Shown: piece by piece, positions 9,166-18,148 of the stretch
Numbering within the stretch: the first letter of the stretch is position 1
Layout of the letters: each line of letters opens with the position of its first letter
Assembly (NCBI GenBank): GCA_016699635.1
Contig: CP064983.1
Coordinates: 2,790,001-2,854,000 of the forward strand
Source: Bacteroidota bacterium
Lineage (GTDB): Bacteria; Bacteroidota; Bacteroidia; AKYH767-A; OLB10
DNA: 64,000 nucleotides
Reading direction: 5' to 3'
The notes under the pieces: generated by a model
Database searches by the model: none
The model's input: only the letters and a program-made list of their open reading frames with translations
What the model was told of the DNA's origin: nothing
Made by a program: the position numbers and the translations under genes

Positions 9166-10265
9166 ATAGGAGAGTTGTAAAAAGTTGACAATTCAGAAAT
9201 ATGCCTACCAGTAATCTCCTTCGTTTCATGGTCATACATTTCAAAAGGTAAAACCGTTGTTGCGTTAGCAACAACAGTTTTGTATTGATTTAAAATGTCC
9301 TCGTGATTTAGCAGTCCAGCAATTGTTACTGATCCACCATATAACTCGTTCTTGACAAGATAAACATCTGTGTTTTCAAATGAACTTAGTTCTTGCTTAA
9401 AATATTTGTATGAAGATTCAGGGCAAATAACATTAAAGTGGTTGTTGCTTTTCGCTTGTAACTTTTCTTTCAATTCTTTCAATCTTTCTTTCCCTTGCGT
9501 CAAGTATTCATTTTCTTCGCCATCAAGAAACACATCGCTGAGATATGGAACGGTAAACTTCACAAATGGATAATTGGCTTTTAAAAATGCTACGCATGAT
9601 TCGTATGTTTCAATACTCTGATAAGAAATAGTATTCAACTTGTCTGGAGAAAATTTTGTGTATTCAACTCTTCTGACAAGAATTTCTTTCGCTTTAATAT
9701 GCCAGTTGAGCCCAATAAGTTTGTCTAAATCCCGCTTGAGTGCATTGAGGTCGCCTGTATACATGAGAGAGATTTTTCTTATTGGTCCTTCTCGCAATAA
9801 AGTTTCCAATCTTTCTCTAGTTGGTCTTGGAACAATCGTCTCCCGTTGCTCTTGCATTGTTACAAGCGATAAGTCAATTCCAAAGTTTGGGAATGAGAGC
9901 AAGTAATCAATTTTGTCTTCCGAAATATAGCTGCCTGTTGAAACAGTGGTTATTTTTTTGTGTGGAAAATATTCAGAGGCATGTTTAATAAAGTCGAATA
10001 TTAAGGGATGTAAATAGGGGTCGGTGTGTGCAGCGACCATTACTCCTGCTCCAAGTCTAACAAAGTTATGAGAATCTTTAATTAACTTGAATCCTTCGTA
10101 TAAGTCATCAAGTGTAATTTCGGGTAGTTTCGGGAAGCGTTTTAGAATTGGGTCACGGTGAACTTTACAAAAAATACAGCCAACACCACAGTTCTTTGAA
10201 CTGATTGGAATGTTACCCCAATTGATAATTTCATAGGAGAAAGCATAAAATTCTTCTGCTGTCAT
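9153..10265 (-). CDS. Radical SAM protein with DUF512-like C-terminus
   Basis: 370 residues in one frame. NCGVGCIFCKVHRDP at about residue 26 is the CxxxCxxC cluster site, followed by VRLGAGVMVAAHTDPYLHP and VSLVTMQ-type strands of the barrel. The C-terminal part contains VKNELYGGSVTIAGLLNHEDI, which resembles the conserved core of DUF512 in clostridial radical SAM proteins. It is the first gene of cassette 1, with a TATCTTTG box 20 bases upstream. The role is unknown; three radical SAM proteins in one short operon suggest a multistep modification pathway. Confidence 0.75.
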   Translation of the reverse strand: MTAEEFYAFSYEIINWGNIPISSKNCGVGCIFCKVHRDPILKRFPKLPEITLDDLYEGFKLIKDSHNFVRLGAGVMVAAHTDPYLHPLIFDFIKHASEYFPHKKITTVSTGSYISEDKIDYLLSFPNFGIDLSLVTMQEQRETIVPRPTRERLETLLREGPIRKISLMYTGDLNALKRDLDKLIGLNWHIKAKEILVRRVEYTKFSPDKLNTISYQSIETYESCVAFLKANYPFVKFTVPYLSDVFLDGEENEYLTQGKERLKELKEKLQAKSNNHFNVICPESSYKYFKQELSSFENTDVYLVKNELYGGSVTIAGLLNHEDILNQYKTVVANATTVLPFEMYDHETKEITGRHISELSTFYNSPIWTA

Positions 10266-10284
10266 TTTGTATTAGATATTTTTC

Positions 10285-10292
10285 CAAAGATA
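10285..10292 (-). promoter_or_regulatory. Putative -7 box of cassette 1
   Basis: TATCTTTG on the - strand matches TAnnTTTG and lies about 20 bases before the ATG at 10265. The identical box precedes cassette 3. No good -33 TTTG is seen at the right distance. Confidence 0.4.
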
Positions 10293-10322
10293 AGATTCAT
10301 TGTAAACTGATTATTTGCAGCG

Positions 10323-10402
10323 TTGGCAAAAACGGCTCTTTTGCAAGCTTGGGTTGTGGGTCGGTTTGTGCGGATTGCAAATGTGCCGTTTGTGGGCTGC
10401 CG
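10323..10402. repeat. Cassette hairpin repeat, copy B
   Basis: CGGCTCTTTTGCAAGC pairs with GATTGCAAATGTGCCG within an outer TTGGCA/TGCCGAA stem. It is nearly identical to copy A in the leader of cassette 0 and is part of the shared leader 10318-10600. Confidence 0.7.
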
Positions 10403-10599
10403 AAGATTTTTTCGAAATATTTTGTGCGGGGGCAAAAAAATTAAAACACGAAGCGTAGGGCTGTCGTGTCGGCAAGTCAGCAAGCTGAAGCTGTCCTAAC
10501 TGGTCGTATTTATATGTCTGTCCACTAGTCAAATTAGTTGTCGTCTGTTTGGTTTAAGTCAATCCGTTTCAAGTTAGTTGTGTCGTCAAATAGCATTGC

Positions 10600-10731
10600 C
10601 CATAACGGTTCTCGGCTTTGCGAAGTGGCGGATTTTCAGCACAAATGTTCATTTGAAAAACTGAACTTGAACCTTGCACTAAACTGTCATAGAAGCACTG
10701 AACCCGCCATTTTGCAAAACCGATGTTAGCA
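10600..10731 (-). repeat. attC-like site 2 (end of cassette 2)
   Basis: On the - strand the outer box AGTGCTAAC (10733-10725) and inner box GTTATGGGCAATGC (10606-10593) do not match each other, but the outer box matches the start of cassette 2 (GTTAGCACTC at 14607). The stem TTTGCGAAGTGGCGG (10617-10631) pairs with CCGCCATTTTGCAAA (10704-10718) with two G-T type mismatches. Confidence 0.87.
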
Positions 10732-10794
10732 CTTCGCCCTTCTTTTCTTTCGTGTTTATTCGTTGTCATTTCGTGTCTGTCTTGGTGCGTTGGA

Positions 10795-10860
10795 TTGGTG
10801 GCTCTTTTGCATTTTTTGTTTGGCTTTGTGTGTTGGCTAAAAATGCAAATGTGCTACCAA
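10795..10860. repeat. Cassette hairpin repeat, copy D
   Basis: TTGGTGGCTCTTTTGCATTTTT pairs imperfectly with AAAAATGCAAATGTGCTACCAA. It lies just downstream of the last gene of cassette 2, like copy C behind cassette 1. Confidence 0.65.
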
Positions 10861-10868
10861 AAGGATGG

Positions 10869-12000
10869 CTAATCAAAGTCTATTTCTATTTTTGAAATTC
10901 TATCTAGTTCGTCTAAAATACTTTTCTTTATTCGTTCAATTTTCTTGTACATATCAGCAACTTGAGTTTGAACCTTTTATCTATCTCTTTTTTATGATTT
11001 ACTGGAATTTTAAGTTTAATACTAACTATATCTTTTCGAGTTAAATTATTGTTTGCACCTTTTCCTAAATCATTCAGCTCTGTATAAACTTGTGATATAA
11101 GAACGGCTTCATAGTCAGCAATTAGACTTGACTTGAATTTTTCCTTAATTGTGATTTTTGTAATTCGTTGATTTAAGTAACCTTCTTTACCATCCCATTT
11201 AATCAAATTAAAACCTGCTGCCCCTGATAGAGATAGTAGATAATCATTTTTATTAACCCAAAATTTATTTTGATTAGGGAATTTAAAATCTTTTGGAATT
11301 CGTACTGTTTAGGCTCAGATTTCTGGTTTATATCTTGAATTCTAATGAGCTTAATATCGTTATGTTTTGTTGTGTAAATAGATGAGGGAAATGCAAAGCC
11401 ATCTTGAAAATTAAATACTTCTGAAATTGGAAATAATTCATATTTGTTATTATCAACAATATCAATAGTTAAATTTTTAATTTGAAGTTTATAATTTTCT
11501 ATTTTATCAAAAACTGTTTTTGAGTTCTTATACTTTTCTATTACTTCAGCTGCATATTTAAATCTACTTCACCTTTAGAATTAAATGGCAATTCAATATC
11601 TATGGTTAGCATATTTTTAGTGAAGCTCTTAATTCTCTGTCAAAGTTGTATTTATACTTTACTTTTCAAGTTGTATCATTAAATATTCAGGAAGAATATT
11701 AGCATTTAATATCCTAATTGCTCCACAATGGTCTGTAGAAACAAATGGTGTGTCTTTTGGAATAACATTGAACTCAAAATCTCCATCAATACCCCAAATT
11801 ACAAAGTTGTTTGAAAAGTCTGAAATATTACTTTTAAAATGGTAAGAAATAGGTGTTTTAGCATTTGCACTATAAATAGGTATTATGCCATCAATATTTA
11901 TTAAATCTCTTTTGACTAACCTTTTACCTATAAACAAACTAAAAAATCTTTATTTGCTAAAGAAACTTGTTTGAAATTACTTAACGACTTTTTTTTTTTC
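10869..12000 (-). CDS. Restriction-modification specificity subunit (S)
   Basis: The N-terminal half reads FSLFIGKRLVKRDLINIDGIIPIYSANAK, the start of a target-recognition domain of type I/IIB S subunits, followed by WGIDGDFEF and STDHCGAIRIL. A second domain (NQRITKITIKEKFKS, GANNNLTRKDIVSIKLKIP) and a closing helix (ADMYKKIERIKKSILDELDRI) end at the TAG at 10871-10869. The gene is broken by several shifts (near 11650, 11560, 11300 and 10970) and the start is not clear, in or before the A-run at 11990-11999. It would direct the upstream nuclease-methylase fusion to its DNA target. Confidence 0.7.
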
Positions 12001-14020
12001 AGTTAAAGGAAAGTATCTCCTCTTTAAAACTTAAAATATTATTTGCAACATCTTCTAATAAATTAGGAAACTCTTCAATTTTAATACTTTTTTTCTTCTT
12101 CAACTATCCCCAACTCTATTTTTTCTTCTTGTGTCCACCATCGTTCGATTGACCAATTATTTTCAGGTTCAAATTTTTCAAACGATTGTATTTTGCATCG
12201 TTTATCATCTGATTTAAATCTATTTTTTATTGAACCTTTAAATTGAGAATACCAAACTACAAGCTTCGCTTAAATCATCTTGGTCTGTATCAAATCTATA
12301 AACATCTCTTGTCTCACCTATTTCACTAACTAAATAGGTAAAAACAGGGTCGGTTTGAGTGTCTTTTTTATTGGCTTTTTAGTTAAGCAAAGTATGTATG
12401 TTTTTTAGGTGTAGTGAAAAATGTTTTTGGTTGGCAATGAAACGATACCATCAATATAACATTCGTCTATTATAAACTGTCTTAAATTTTTGTCATTTTG
12501 ACGATTGAAAATTCCATCGGGAACGATTATAAAAGCCTTTCCGTTCGGCTTTAATGCTCTGATAATCCATTCCATAAACAAACCTTCAACACCAATTGCG
12601 TTGACTTTATAGTAATTTACTTTAGCGTTCCGTCCTTTTGATTTCTTCCTTTAAGTTACTACTTCCGCTTGTTACATAAGGTGGATTTGTTACGATAAGG
12701 TCATACTCATTTTCAACTGGTTCAGAAAGTGTCCCTAAAATGGAATTTGTTTTGAGTAAAAAACTGTCGTTAAAAAGCTGGGCAAATTCCGTTGTAATAC
12801 CTGGGTTTTCTTTGATAATATCAGAAAAGTAAATCAACATATTGGCTTTTGCCAATATGATTGTTTTTTGTTCATCTTTGTCAAATCCTTTGTCGTAACC
12901 GTGAATAGTAATTTTAGGAATTAATTTCCCTTTCTTGATTTCGTAGAACTGGTCAAGTTTTGTAATTACAGGTTCTAATAAGAATTTTCCAACGCCACAA
13001 GCTGGGTCGCAAATTTTAGCACCTATTTTTATGTCGTCTTTTGCCATTTCTACAACGGCTCTAACTACTTTTAGAGGTGTAAAAAATTGCCCCCAATTTT
13101 TCTTGCTGATACTTTCTTTCAAAAAACTTTCAAAAAGCTGACTTTTGAAATCATAATCAATATGTTCAAGTTTTCCGTAGTCTTTAAACTTTATCAATAC
13201 TTTTTTGAAAACTGTACTATATCCTTTTACGGCTTTTTGGTCTTTACTTACAAAGATGGTTCCGTTAATAATGGTCGTTTTGTCTGCTGGATTTTCAGGA
13301 AACAAAGTTTTGATTTTAGGACGTACAATACTTGCGTAAGTTTCTAAAACTTCATCTTCTGTGTTTCCACTAAAACTATCATAAAGAGTATTGAAGTTAT
13401 ACATTCCTTGCAATACACCTAAATCGCTTAGATATTTAAAAATGAAAAGTTCAACAAATGTATAAAGACAATTTTCTGGAGTTGCTCCACTTACCGACCA
13501 AATGTCTTGCCAAATCTGTTTCGCCAAGTCAGTCGGATTTACCAATTGCTTTGGCTTGATTTGGTCATTTAATTCGTTTATAGAAAAATTATTTTTTTCT
13601 ATAAGTTCTGGTAACTTTTCGTCATTTAAGTCAAAGTTTGCTTTTATTTCTTTGCCTTTCTCGTCCTTAATTTTATTGCCTGTTAAAACATTTACCCAAA
13701 CAGTTTCTTTAGTGTCTGTTGCAATGATTATATGAGCATCAATTTTCGGGCAACTTCTAATTCTTGTTTTATTGCCTTATTTTTCTGTGCTGCTGTTTTA
13801 AATTCTGACGGCTTTTTATATTCGATAACAGCAATTACATTTTTCTTCTGAACAATTAAGCCATCAACTTTTCTTTTTCTTCAACCCCATAGTTTACGTT
13901 ACGAATAATGCCGTGTTCTTTTAATGCCTTTACAGATGTTGCACCAATGTTATAGAAATCCCACTTGCCAAACTTTTGGCAATTGTTGATTAAATCTCTT
14001 TGTAATAATTCCTCGCTCAT
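11999..14020 (-). CDS. Nuclease-methylase fusion, BcgI-like restriction-modification subunit
   Basis: The N-terminal part has VDGLIV followed by VIAVIEYKKPSEF, a D-x(n)-ExK nuclease core, then IIATDTKETVWVNVLTG. The methylase part has WGQFFTPLKVV, ICDPACGVGKFLLEP (SAM motif I) and DLIVTNPPYVTSG, the NPPY motif of N6-adenine methylases. The C-terminal region (LKPNGKAFIIVPDGIF, LPTKTFF) runs on past a break near 12625 to a TGA at 12001-11999. The size of about 670 residues fits the A subunit of BcgI-type enzymes, which cut and methylate with a separate S subunit; the next gene supplies that. Shifts lie near 13880, 13740, 12625, 12370 and 12100. Its ATG overlaps the regulator stop by 4 bases. 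Confidence 0.8.
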
Positions 14021-14346
14021 TGGTCAAAACTTATTTTGGCTTGTTTGGCATTTGTGCTTTGTAAATATTTTACATTACTGTCTGCAACAATGAATACATT
14101 GTCAGAACAATGATTTTTGTATGCTTCAACAGCAAATTTGTCCGCATAAAACAGGTCATTTACTTTTTGAAATTCCATTTCTAAAAGTTCCGCAAGTTCT
14201 TTCAATTTTGTCTTACTGAATTTTTGTGAGCCGTTTTCAATTTTACTAATAGCAAAAGCGTTGATGCCAATTTTAGCACCAAATTCGGTTTGTGTCCAAC
14301 CGTGTTTCTCTCTCTCTTCCTTTATAAAATGTCCGAAACTTGCCAT
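14017..14346 (-). CDS. XRE-family HTH regulator of the restriction cassette
   Basis: 109 residues with an N-terminal Cro/CI-type HTH: FGHFIKEEREKHGWTQTEFG, then AKIGINAFAISKIENGSQKF, with TKLKELAELLEM after it. Small XRE proteins upstream of methylase genes act as controller proteins that time expression of restriction enzymes. Here the gene is first in cassette 2 and its stop overlaps the start of the fusion gene (ATGA), so the two are co-translated. Binding sites were not identified. Confidence 0.85.
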   Translation of the reverse strand: MASFGHFIKEEREKHGWTQTEFGAKIGINAFAISKIENGSQKFSKTKLKELAELLEMEFQKVNDLFYADKFAVEAYKNHCSDNVFIVADSNVKYLQSTNAKQAKISFDQ

Positions 14347-14384
14347 TTTTATATCTGCATATTTTCAACTTGACCTATAATTCG

Positions 14385-14392
14385 CAAACTTA
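14385..14392 (-). promoter_or_regulatory. Putative -7 box of cassette 2
   Basis: TAAGTTTG on the - strand fits TAnnTTTG, about 39 bases before the regulator ATG at 14346. No clear -33 element. Confidence 0.4.
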
Positions 14393-14466
14393 ATGAAGTT
14401 TTTTTAATAATCAGCTATGTTTTGTCGAAAAAGTGTCAGGGTGGTGGGTGGGCTTGGGTGAGTAGG

Positions 14467-14531
14467 GGTAAAATTAAATGTGCTGCAAAAGCGTTGGCTT
14501 GTGTGTCGGCTTGCAGCTCTTTTAATTTTGT
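14467..14531. repeat. Cassette hairpin repeat, copy E (inverted)
   Basis: AAATTAAATGTGCTGCAA pairs with TTGCAGCTCTTTTAATTT around the loop AAGCGTTGGCTTGTGTGTCG. Compared with copies A-D the two arms have changed places (ATGTG on the left, CTCTTTT on the right). It lies in the leader of cassette 2. Confidence 0.65.
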
Positions 14532-14600
14532 GAAGGGTTGGCATTTTATCTGTCATTTTTCTATTCGTTTATTGTCGGTCGTGTCGTCTTTTAGGGTGAG

Positions 14601-14731
14601 TGCTAACGGTTTGGGTATTGCCGAAGGCGGGGATTTTAGCACAAAAGTAACTAAAATTCCCCAAACTTCGATTAAGCACAAATGTTTATAAAATGCACGA
14701 AAACACCGCTTTTGGCAATACCTTGTTGTGG
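14601..14731 (-). repeat. attC-like site 3 (end of cassette 3)
   Basis: On the - strand the outer box GCACTTCCCACAAC (14738-14725) matches 13 of 14 bases of the complement of its cassette start (GTTGTGGGAAATGC, 17035-17022), while the inner box is the unrelated GTTAGCACTC (14607-14598). The inner stem GGTATTGCCAAAAGCGG pairs with CCGCCTTCGGCAATACC. Confidence 0.87.
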
Positions 14732-14743
14732 GAAGTGCTATTT

Positions 14744-15448
14744 TTAGATTGATTTTATGTAATGAATTATTTTTTCAATGTATGTTTCATAGTCGTTAAA
14801 AATTAAGGAATTATTAAATGTTCCGTAGTCAATATCAGATGTCTTTATAGTTAAAGATTTCATTTTTTTGTAATTTTCTACATATTCGTTTTTATTTTTA
14901 ATTTCGGTGTTTATATTTGGTAATGAAATTACAAATAGTAATGTTTTTGTCGGAGTATGAAAAATTGTTCAATATTATCATTTGATAAAACTAAATATTT
15001 TTTAGCGTTATGTAATGAAAATGTTTCCCAATGTTTAAATTTTCCTCCACTTTCGTAATAAGGCAATTTGTCTGGAATTATAAATATTTGAAAATAAGGT
15101 ATATTTTACTTCTTATGTTTGCAGTTTCGCCAAGCATATTTTCAAAATAATTAACTGAATTTTGCGAGTAATTTTGCATTACAAATTTTACACCAATTCC
15201 TGCACAGGTTTATCATCTTTTAAAATTGTTATATCAACATTTTTATTTAAGTATCTTCCTTCAATTTTAGACTCTTTACTTTCTTCAAAGCCAAGCGATT
15301 TAACTTGATATTTTTCGCCTAATTTTTCTGATATATCTTTTGCTATTAATCCGTGTAGGATTAATAATTTTTGATTACTTCTCGAATGTGTTTCTAAAAA
15401 CTTTCTAAATGATAGTAAAACACAGTTTAAAAACTCTTGATTTGTCAT
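14744..15448 (-). CDS. Probable type II restriction endonuclease (frameshifted)
   Basis: About 235 residues, directly downstream of the adenine methylase. The N-terminal part has LILHGLIAKDISEKLGEKY and NVDITILKDDKPVQELVGIG; the acidic residues before VKF could be a PD-(D/E)xK core. VKFVMQNYSQNSVNYFENML and GETANIRS follow and look like a conserved block of type II enzymes. Breaks near 15188, 15110 and 14960 interrupt it; the last frame ends at a TAA at 14746-14744, just inside the attC-like site. Context drives the call; sizes of the pair (about 500 and 235 residues) resemble PaeR7I-type systems, but the target cannot be read. Confidence 0.55.
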
Positions 15449-15457
15449 ATATTTATA

Positions 15458-16955
15458 TTAAAATAAACTTTCAGGGTTATTTGCTTTAATTTTAAATTCT
15501 TTTATTTGTTTAGACGTAACTGATTTATAACCTCCTGAAAAATCTTTACCTGTTAATCTTATATATTTATAAAATTCATTTGAACTTAATGTTTCTTCAA
15601 TAATTTTCCAATCTGAATGTGGTTTGTTTTTTATGATAAATAAACCAGAATACATTAAAACATCTTCAGGATTTTATAATAATCTATTTGTCCATTTCCT
15701 AATGTACTCAAAACTATTTTTTCTTTATGAATTGTTTGTATTCCTTGACTTCTTCCAAATTCATACCAAACAGCTCCTTTATCCATATCCCTACTTTCTC
15801 ATTCTTGTCTATGATATAAAAGATATTTATATGTTTCAGGATAATTAATTTTAAATTTTTCTTCTGAAATAGGTACAAACCTTTTATTAATTAACTCATA
15901 AGGAAATAAAATCCTTTCGTTGTCATCAATTTCTCCTTTAAACCTTGAGCCTTTTACCACTCTGCGAAGTAATTTTTTTTCAATTAAATGTCCGTTAAAA
16001 TGAGATAAAAATTCATTATATTCTTGTATTTTTCCTATATAAATTTTATCCCTTAATGTTGCAAAACCATACTGAACATCAAAAAAATCTTTTATGGATG
16101 AATTTCTATCTTTTTCTAATTCTTGTAAAAAATTTTCGTTTTCTTGGTCGGTAAATGACCAGTCTATTTTATTTAAACTTTCAAAATTAATTTTATTTAT
16201 TAGTTCAATTTTATCATTTACAAGTTCTTTATAATCAAAAAAATCATTTTTATTGTTTAATTCAAAAATTGTAATTGCAGTATAAGTTGAAAAACCATTA
16301 AATATTTTATTTGCCTTAAAATCTACCAATGTATTCAGAGTTTTTTCTCTTTTTAAATAATCTCTAAATGATTGATAAGATGAATTATGTAAATAACTAT
16401 TAGGTGTAATAAATCCTAATTTGCCATTTTTATTGAGCATTTTAAAACCCATTTCAAAAAATGATAAATAAATATCAATAGTTCCATCTGAAAACTGAAA
16501 TTCACTTTTCAATATGTCTCTTGTTTCTAAATCAAGGTTATGTATTCTTATATAGGTGGATTTCCAACTATATAATCAAAAAACTGTAAATGCTTTTATA
16601 AAAAGTTAGTGTATTTTCATTAAATATTTTCCAATTAATTTTTTCATTGATGCCTAATGATACTACTAATTTGTCTAAATTATTTATACATTTTTCAAAT
16701 TCAACTTTATCTAACTCAACAGCAAAAATATATTTTTCTAATCTTTCTATTATTTCAGAGATATTAAATTCGTTTTTTTGACAAGTATTAATATATCTTT
16801 TCACAATTTCTTTTAAAAAATGCACCATCACCACAGGACGGTTCAAGAATGTATTTGTCAAGAATTATATCATCTTGATATTCAACCAAATTCAATATTT
16901 CTTCTACTATCCAATTTGGTGTATATACTTGTCCAAGTGTTTTATGTTTTGACAT
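15458..16955 (-). CDS. N6-adenine DNA methylase with recognition domain
   Basis: It starts MSKHKTLGQVYTPNWIVEEIL, the xGxxYTP opening of gamma-class adenine methylases, followed by YILEPSCGDGAF (SAM motif I). After shifts near 16830, 16600 and 16560 an NPP motif appears (VGNPPI), then KLGFITPNSYLHNSSYQSFRDYL. The C-terminal half (VQYGFATLRDKIYIG, LLRRVVKGSR) is a TaqI/Eco57I-like recognition domain, ending in GGYKSVTSKQIKEFKI. Total about 500 residues. It would protect host DNA from the endonuclease encoded 10 bases downstream. One more shift lies near 15800. Confidence 0.8.
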
Positions 16956-16974
16956 TTTTATTTTTTAACTTTGA

Positions 16975-16982
16975 CAAAGATA
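16975..16982 (-). promoter_or_regulatory. Putative -7 box of cassette 3
   Basis: TATCTTTG on the - strand, 20 bases before the methylase ATG at 16955; same box and same spacing as in front of cassette 1. Confidence 0.4.
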
Positions 16983-17028
16983 ATATTTTTTTAGTTAATT
17001 TTTTTGCGGTGTGTTTGTCAAGCATTTC

Positions 17029-17160
17029 CCACAACGTTTCGCGGCTACCCGAAGGTGGCGATTTCGAAGCACTTCACTGTCAACCAAGCACAAACTTTGA
17101 TAGAAGCAAAAAGCTTGATTTAACCACTGAACCGCCACTTTTGGGTAGGTGCTGTTATAT
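17029..17160 (-). repeat. attC-like site 4 (end of cassette 4)
   Basis: On the - strand the outer box GCATATAAC (17162-17154) matches the complement of its cassette start (GTTATATGC, 18158-18150), whereas the inner box is GTTGTGGGAAATGC (17035-17022). The stem CTACCCAAAAGTGGCGGTT pairs with AATCGCCACCTTCGGGTAG, mismatches being mostly G-T compatible. The stop codon of the cassette gene lies inside the outer box. Confidence 0.88.
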
Positions 17161-18129
17161 GCTGCTTTTCTTCTCATTCTCAGCGTTTTTCTTTATGTGA
17201 GTCAATACTCGTTCGTGAATTTTGTGAATGATATGGTCACTCCAAATTTGCCAATAAAATGTCGGTCTTATGTTGTGATAATACCAAGTTGTTCCTTCTA
17301 AAAGTGTGTTTCCATTTGGAAGTTCAATCAGTTTGAATTGTCCTTGTTTAGAAACAAAATAGTCGTGTAAGTGAGGAGCGTCAATGTCCCAAAAACTTAA
17401 TTCTTTCATTGGTTCGGGTTGTTCTACTACGTCAAATTTTAAAAGTCGTGGTTCGTCCCAAACTGTGATTGGCTCTACAAAACTTCCTGTCGTGAAATTG
17501 CAATGTCTTACCGCACCAACTCCTGTTCCTTCAATTTTTGCGTCTATTGGATATGCAATTCCTGTCTTAAAGATAAATTCAGTCGGTTCGTCAAGTTGCG
17601 GAAATTCAACTACATTTTTCCAAACTGTCTGTGGGTCTGCGTTGATTTCTATTGAGGTTATAACTGAAGTCAAAGTCGGTTCCTTGTCTTTTTCTATAAA
17701 CGCCATTGTCGGAATGATACCGATTAAAATTAGCATTGTCGTTGGTGCGTTGTTTGGTGTCTTGTTGATTATTGCATAACCAATTAAACTACCAACCCAA
17801 GTCAGCAAAAGTCCGATTGGTGCAGCCATTGCAATACAAATTACACCTTCAATTGCAAAAATTAAAAGTCCGGCTGTATAAACTCCAAGTGTCAAAAAGC
17901 CGATTTGCCAAGACTGTTTGTATGTGATTTCTTTTTTAAGTCCATATAAAATTGTCGAACCTGCACCAATGAAAAGAGGTGTCAAAATGAACAAAGCAAT
18001 TCCGTATTGTCCAATTCCGTAAATGCCCCAAAGTGTCAAAAGTCCTGAAATGATAACAGTCAGTCCGACCGAAATCCATTTCCGTTTTTTATCGTCAGTT
18101 GGCAATATTTTTTCTATTTGTTCTTTCAT
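17155..18129 (-). CDS. Membrane protein with C-terminal SRPBCC domain (cassette 4)
   Basis: 324 residues in one intact frame. The first 150 contain four to five hydrophobic segments (ISVGLTVIISGLLTLWGIYG; IALFILTPLFIGAG; FLTLGVYTAGLLIFAI; AMAAPIGLLLTWVGSLIGYA; TMLILIGIIPTMAF). The C-terminal part from about residue 165 reads SVITSIEINADPQTVWKNVVEFPQ and LLEGTTWYYHNIRP, a START/SRPBCC-type ligand-binding fold as in polyketide-cyclase-like proteins. It is the cassette next to the integrase: the ATG lies 28 bases inside the crossover point and the TAA ends in attC site 4. The ligand and role are unknown. Confidence 0.7.
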   Translation of the reverse strand: MKEQIEKILPTDDKKRKWISVGLTVIISGLLTLWGIYGIGQYGIALFILTPLFIGAGSTILYGLKKEITYKQSWQIGFLTLGVYTAGLLIFAIEGVICIAMAAPIGLLLTWVGSLIGYAIINKTPNNAPTTMLILIGIIPTMAFIEKDKEPTLTSVITSIEINADPQTVWKNVVEFPQLDEPTEFIFKTGIAYPIDAKIEGTGVGAVRHCNFTTGSFVEPITVWDEPRLLKFDVVEQPEPMKELSFWDIDAPHLHDYFVSKQGQFKLIELPNGNTLLEGTTWYYHNIRPTFYWQIWSDHIIHKIHERVLTHIKKNAENEKKSSI

Positions 18130-18148
18130 TGTCGTGTCGTCCTAAAGT

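Noticed and set aside
3154..10265. Radical SAM cluster as a RiPP locus
   Set aside because: No small precursor peptide or leader-binding (RRE-like) protein was found in or beside the cluster; left as unknown pathway.
2808..17160. The four folded repeats as plain MITEs or REP elements
   Set aside because: A MITE would have matched ends at each copy and no relation to gene modules. Here the boxes are mismatched within a site but match across each module, and all sit at the 3' end of co-oriented genes.
2808..17160. CRISPR array
   Set aside because: Repeats are 131-132 bases long, folded, and separated by kilobases of genes; no short regular spacers and no cas genes.
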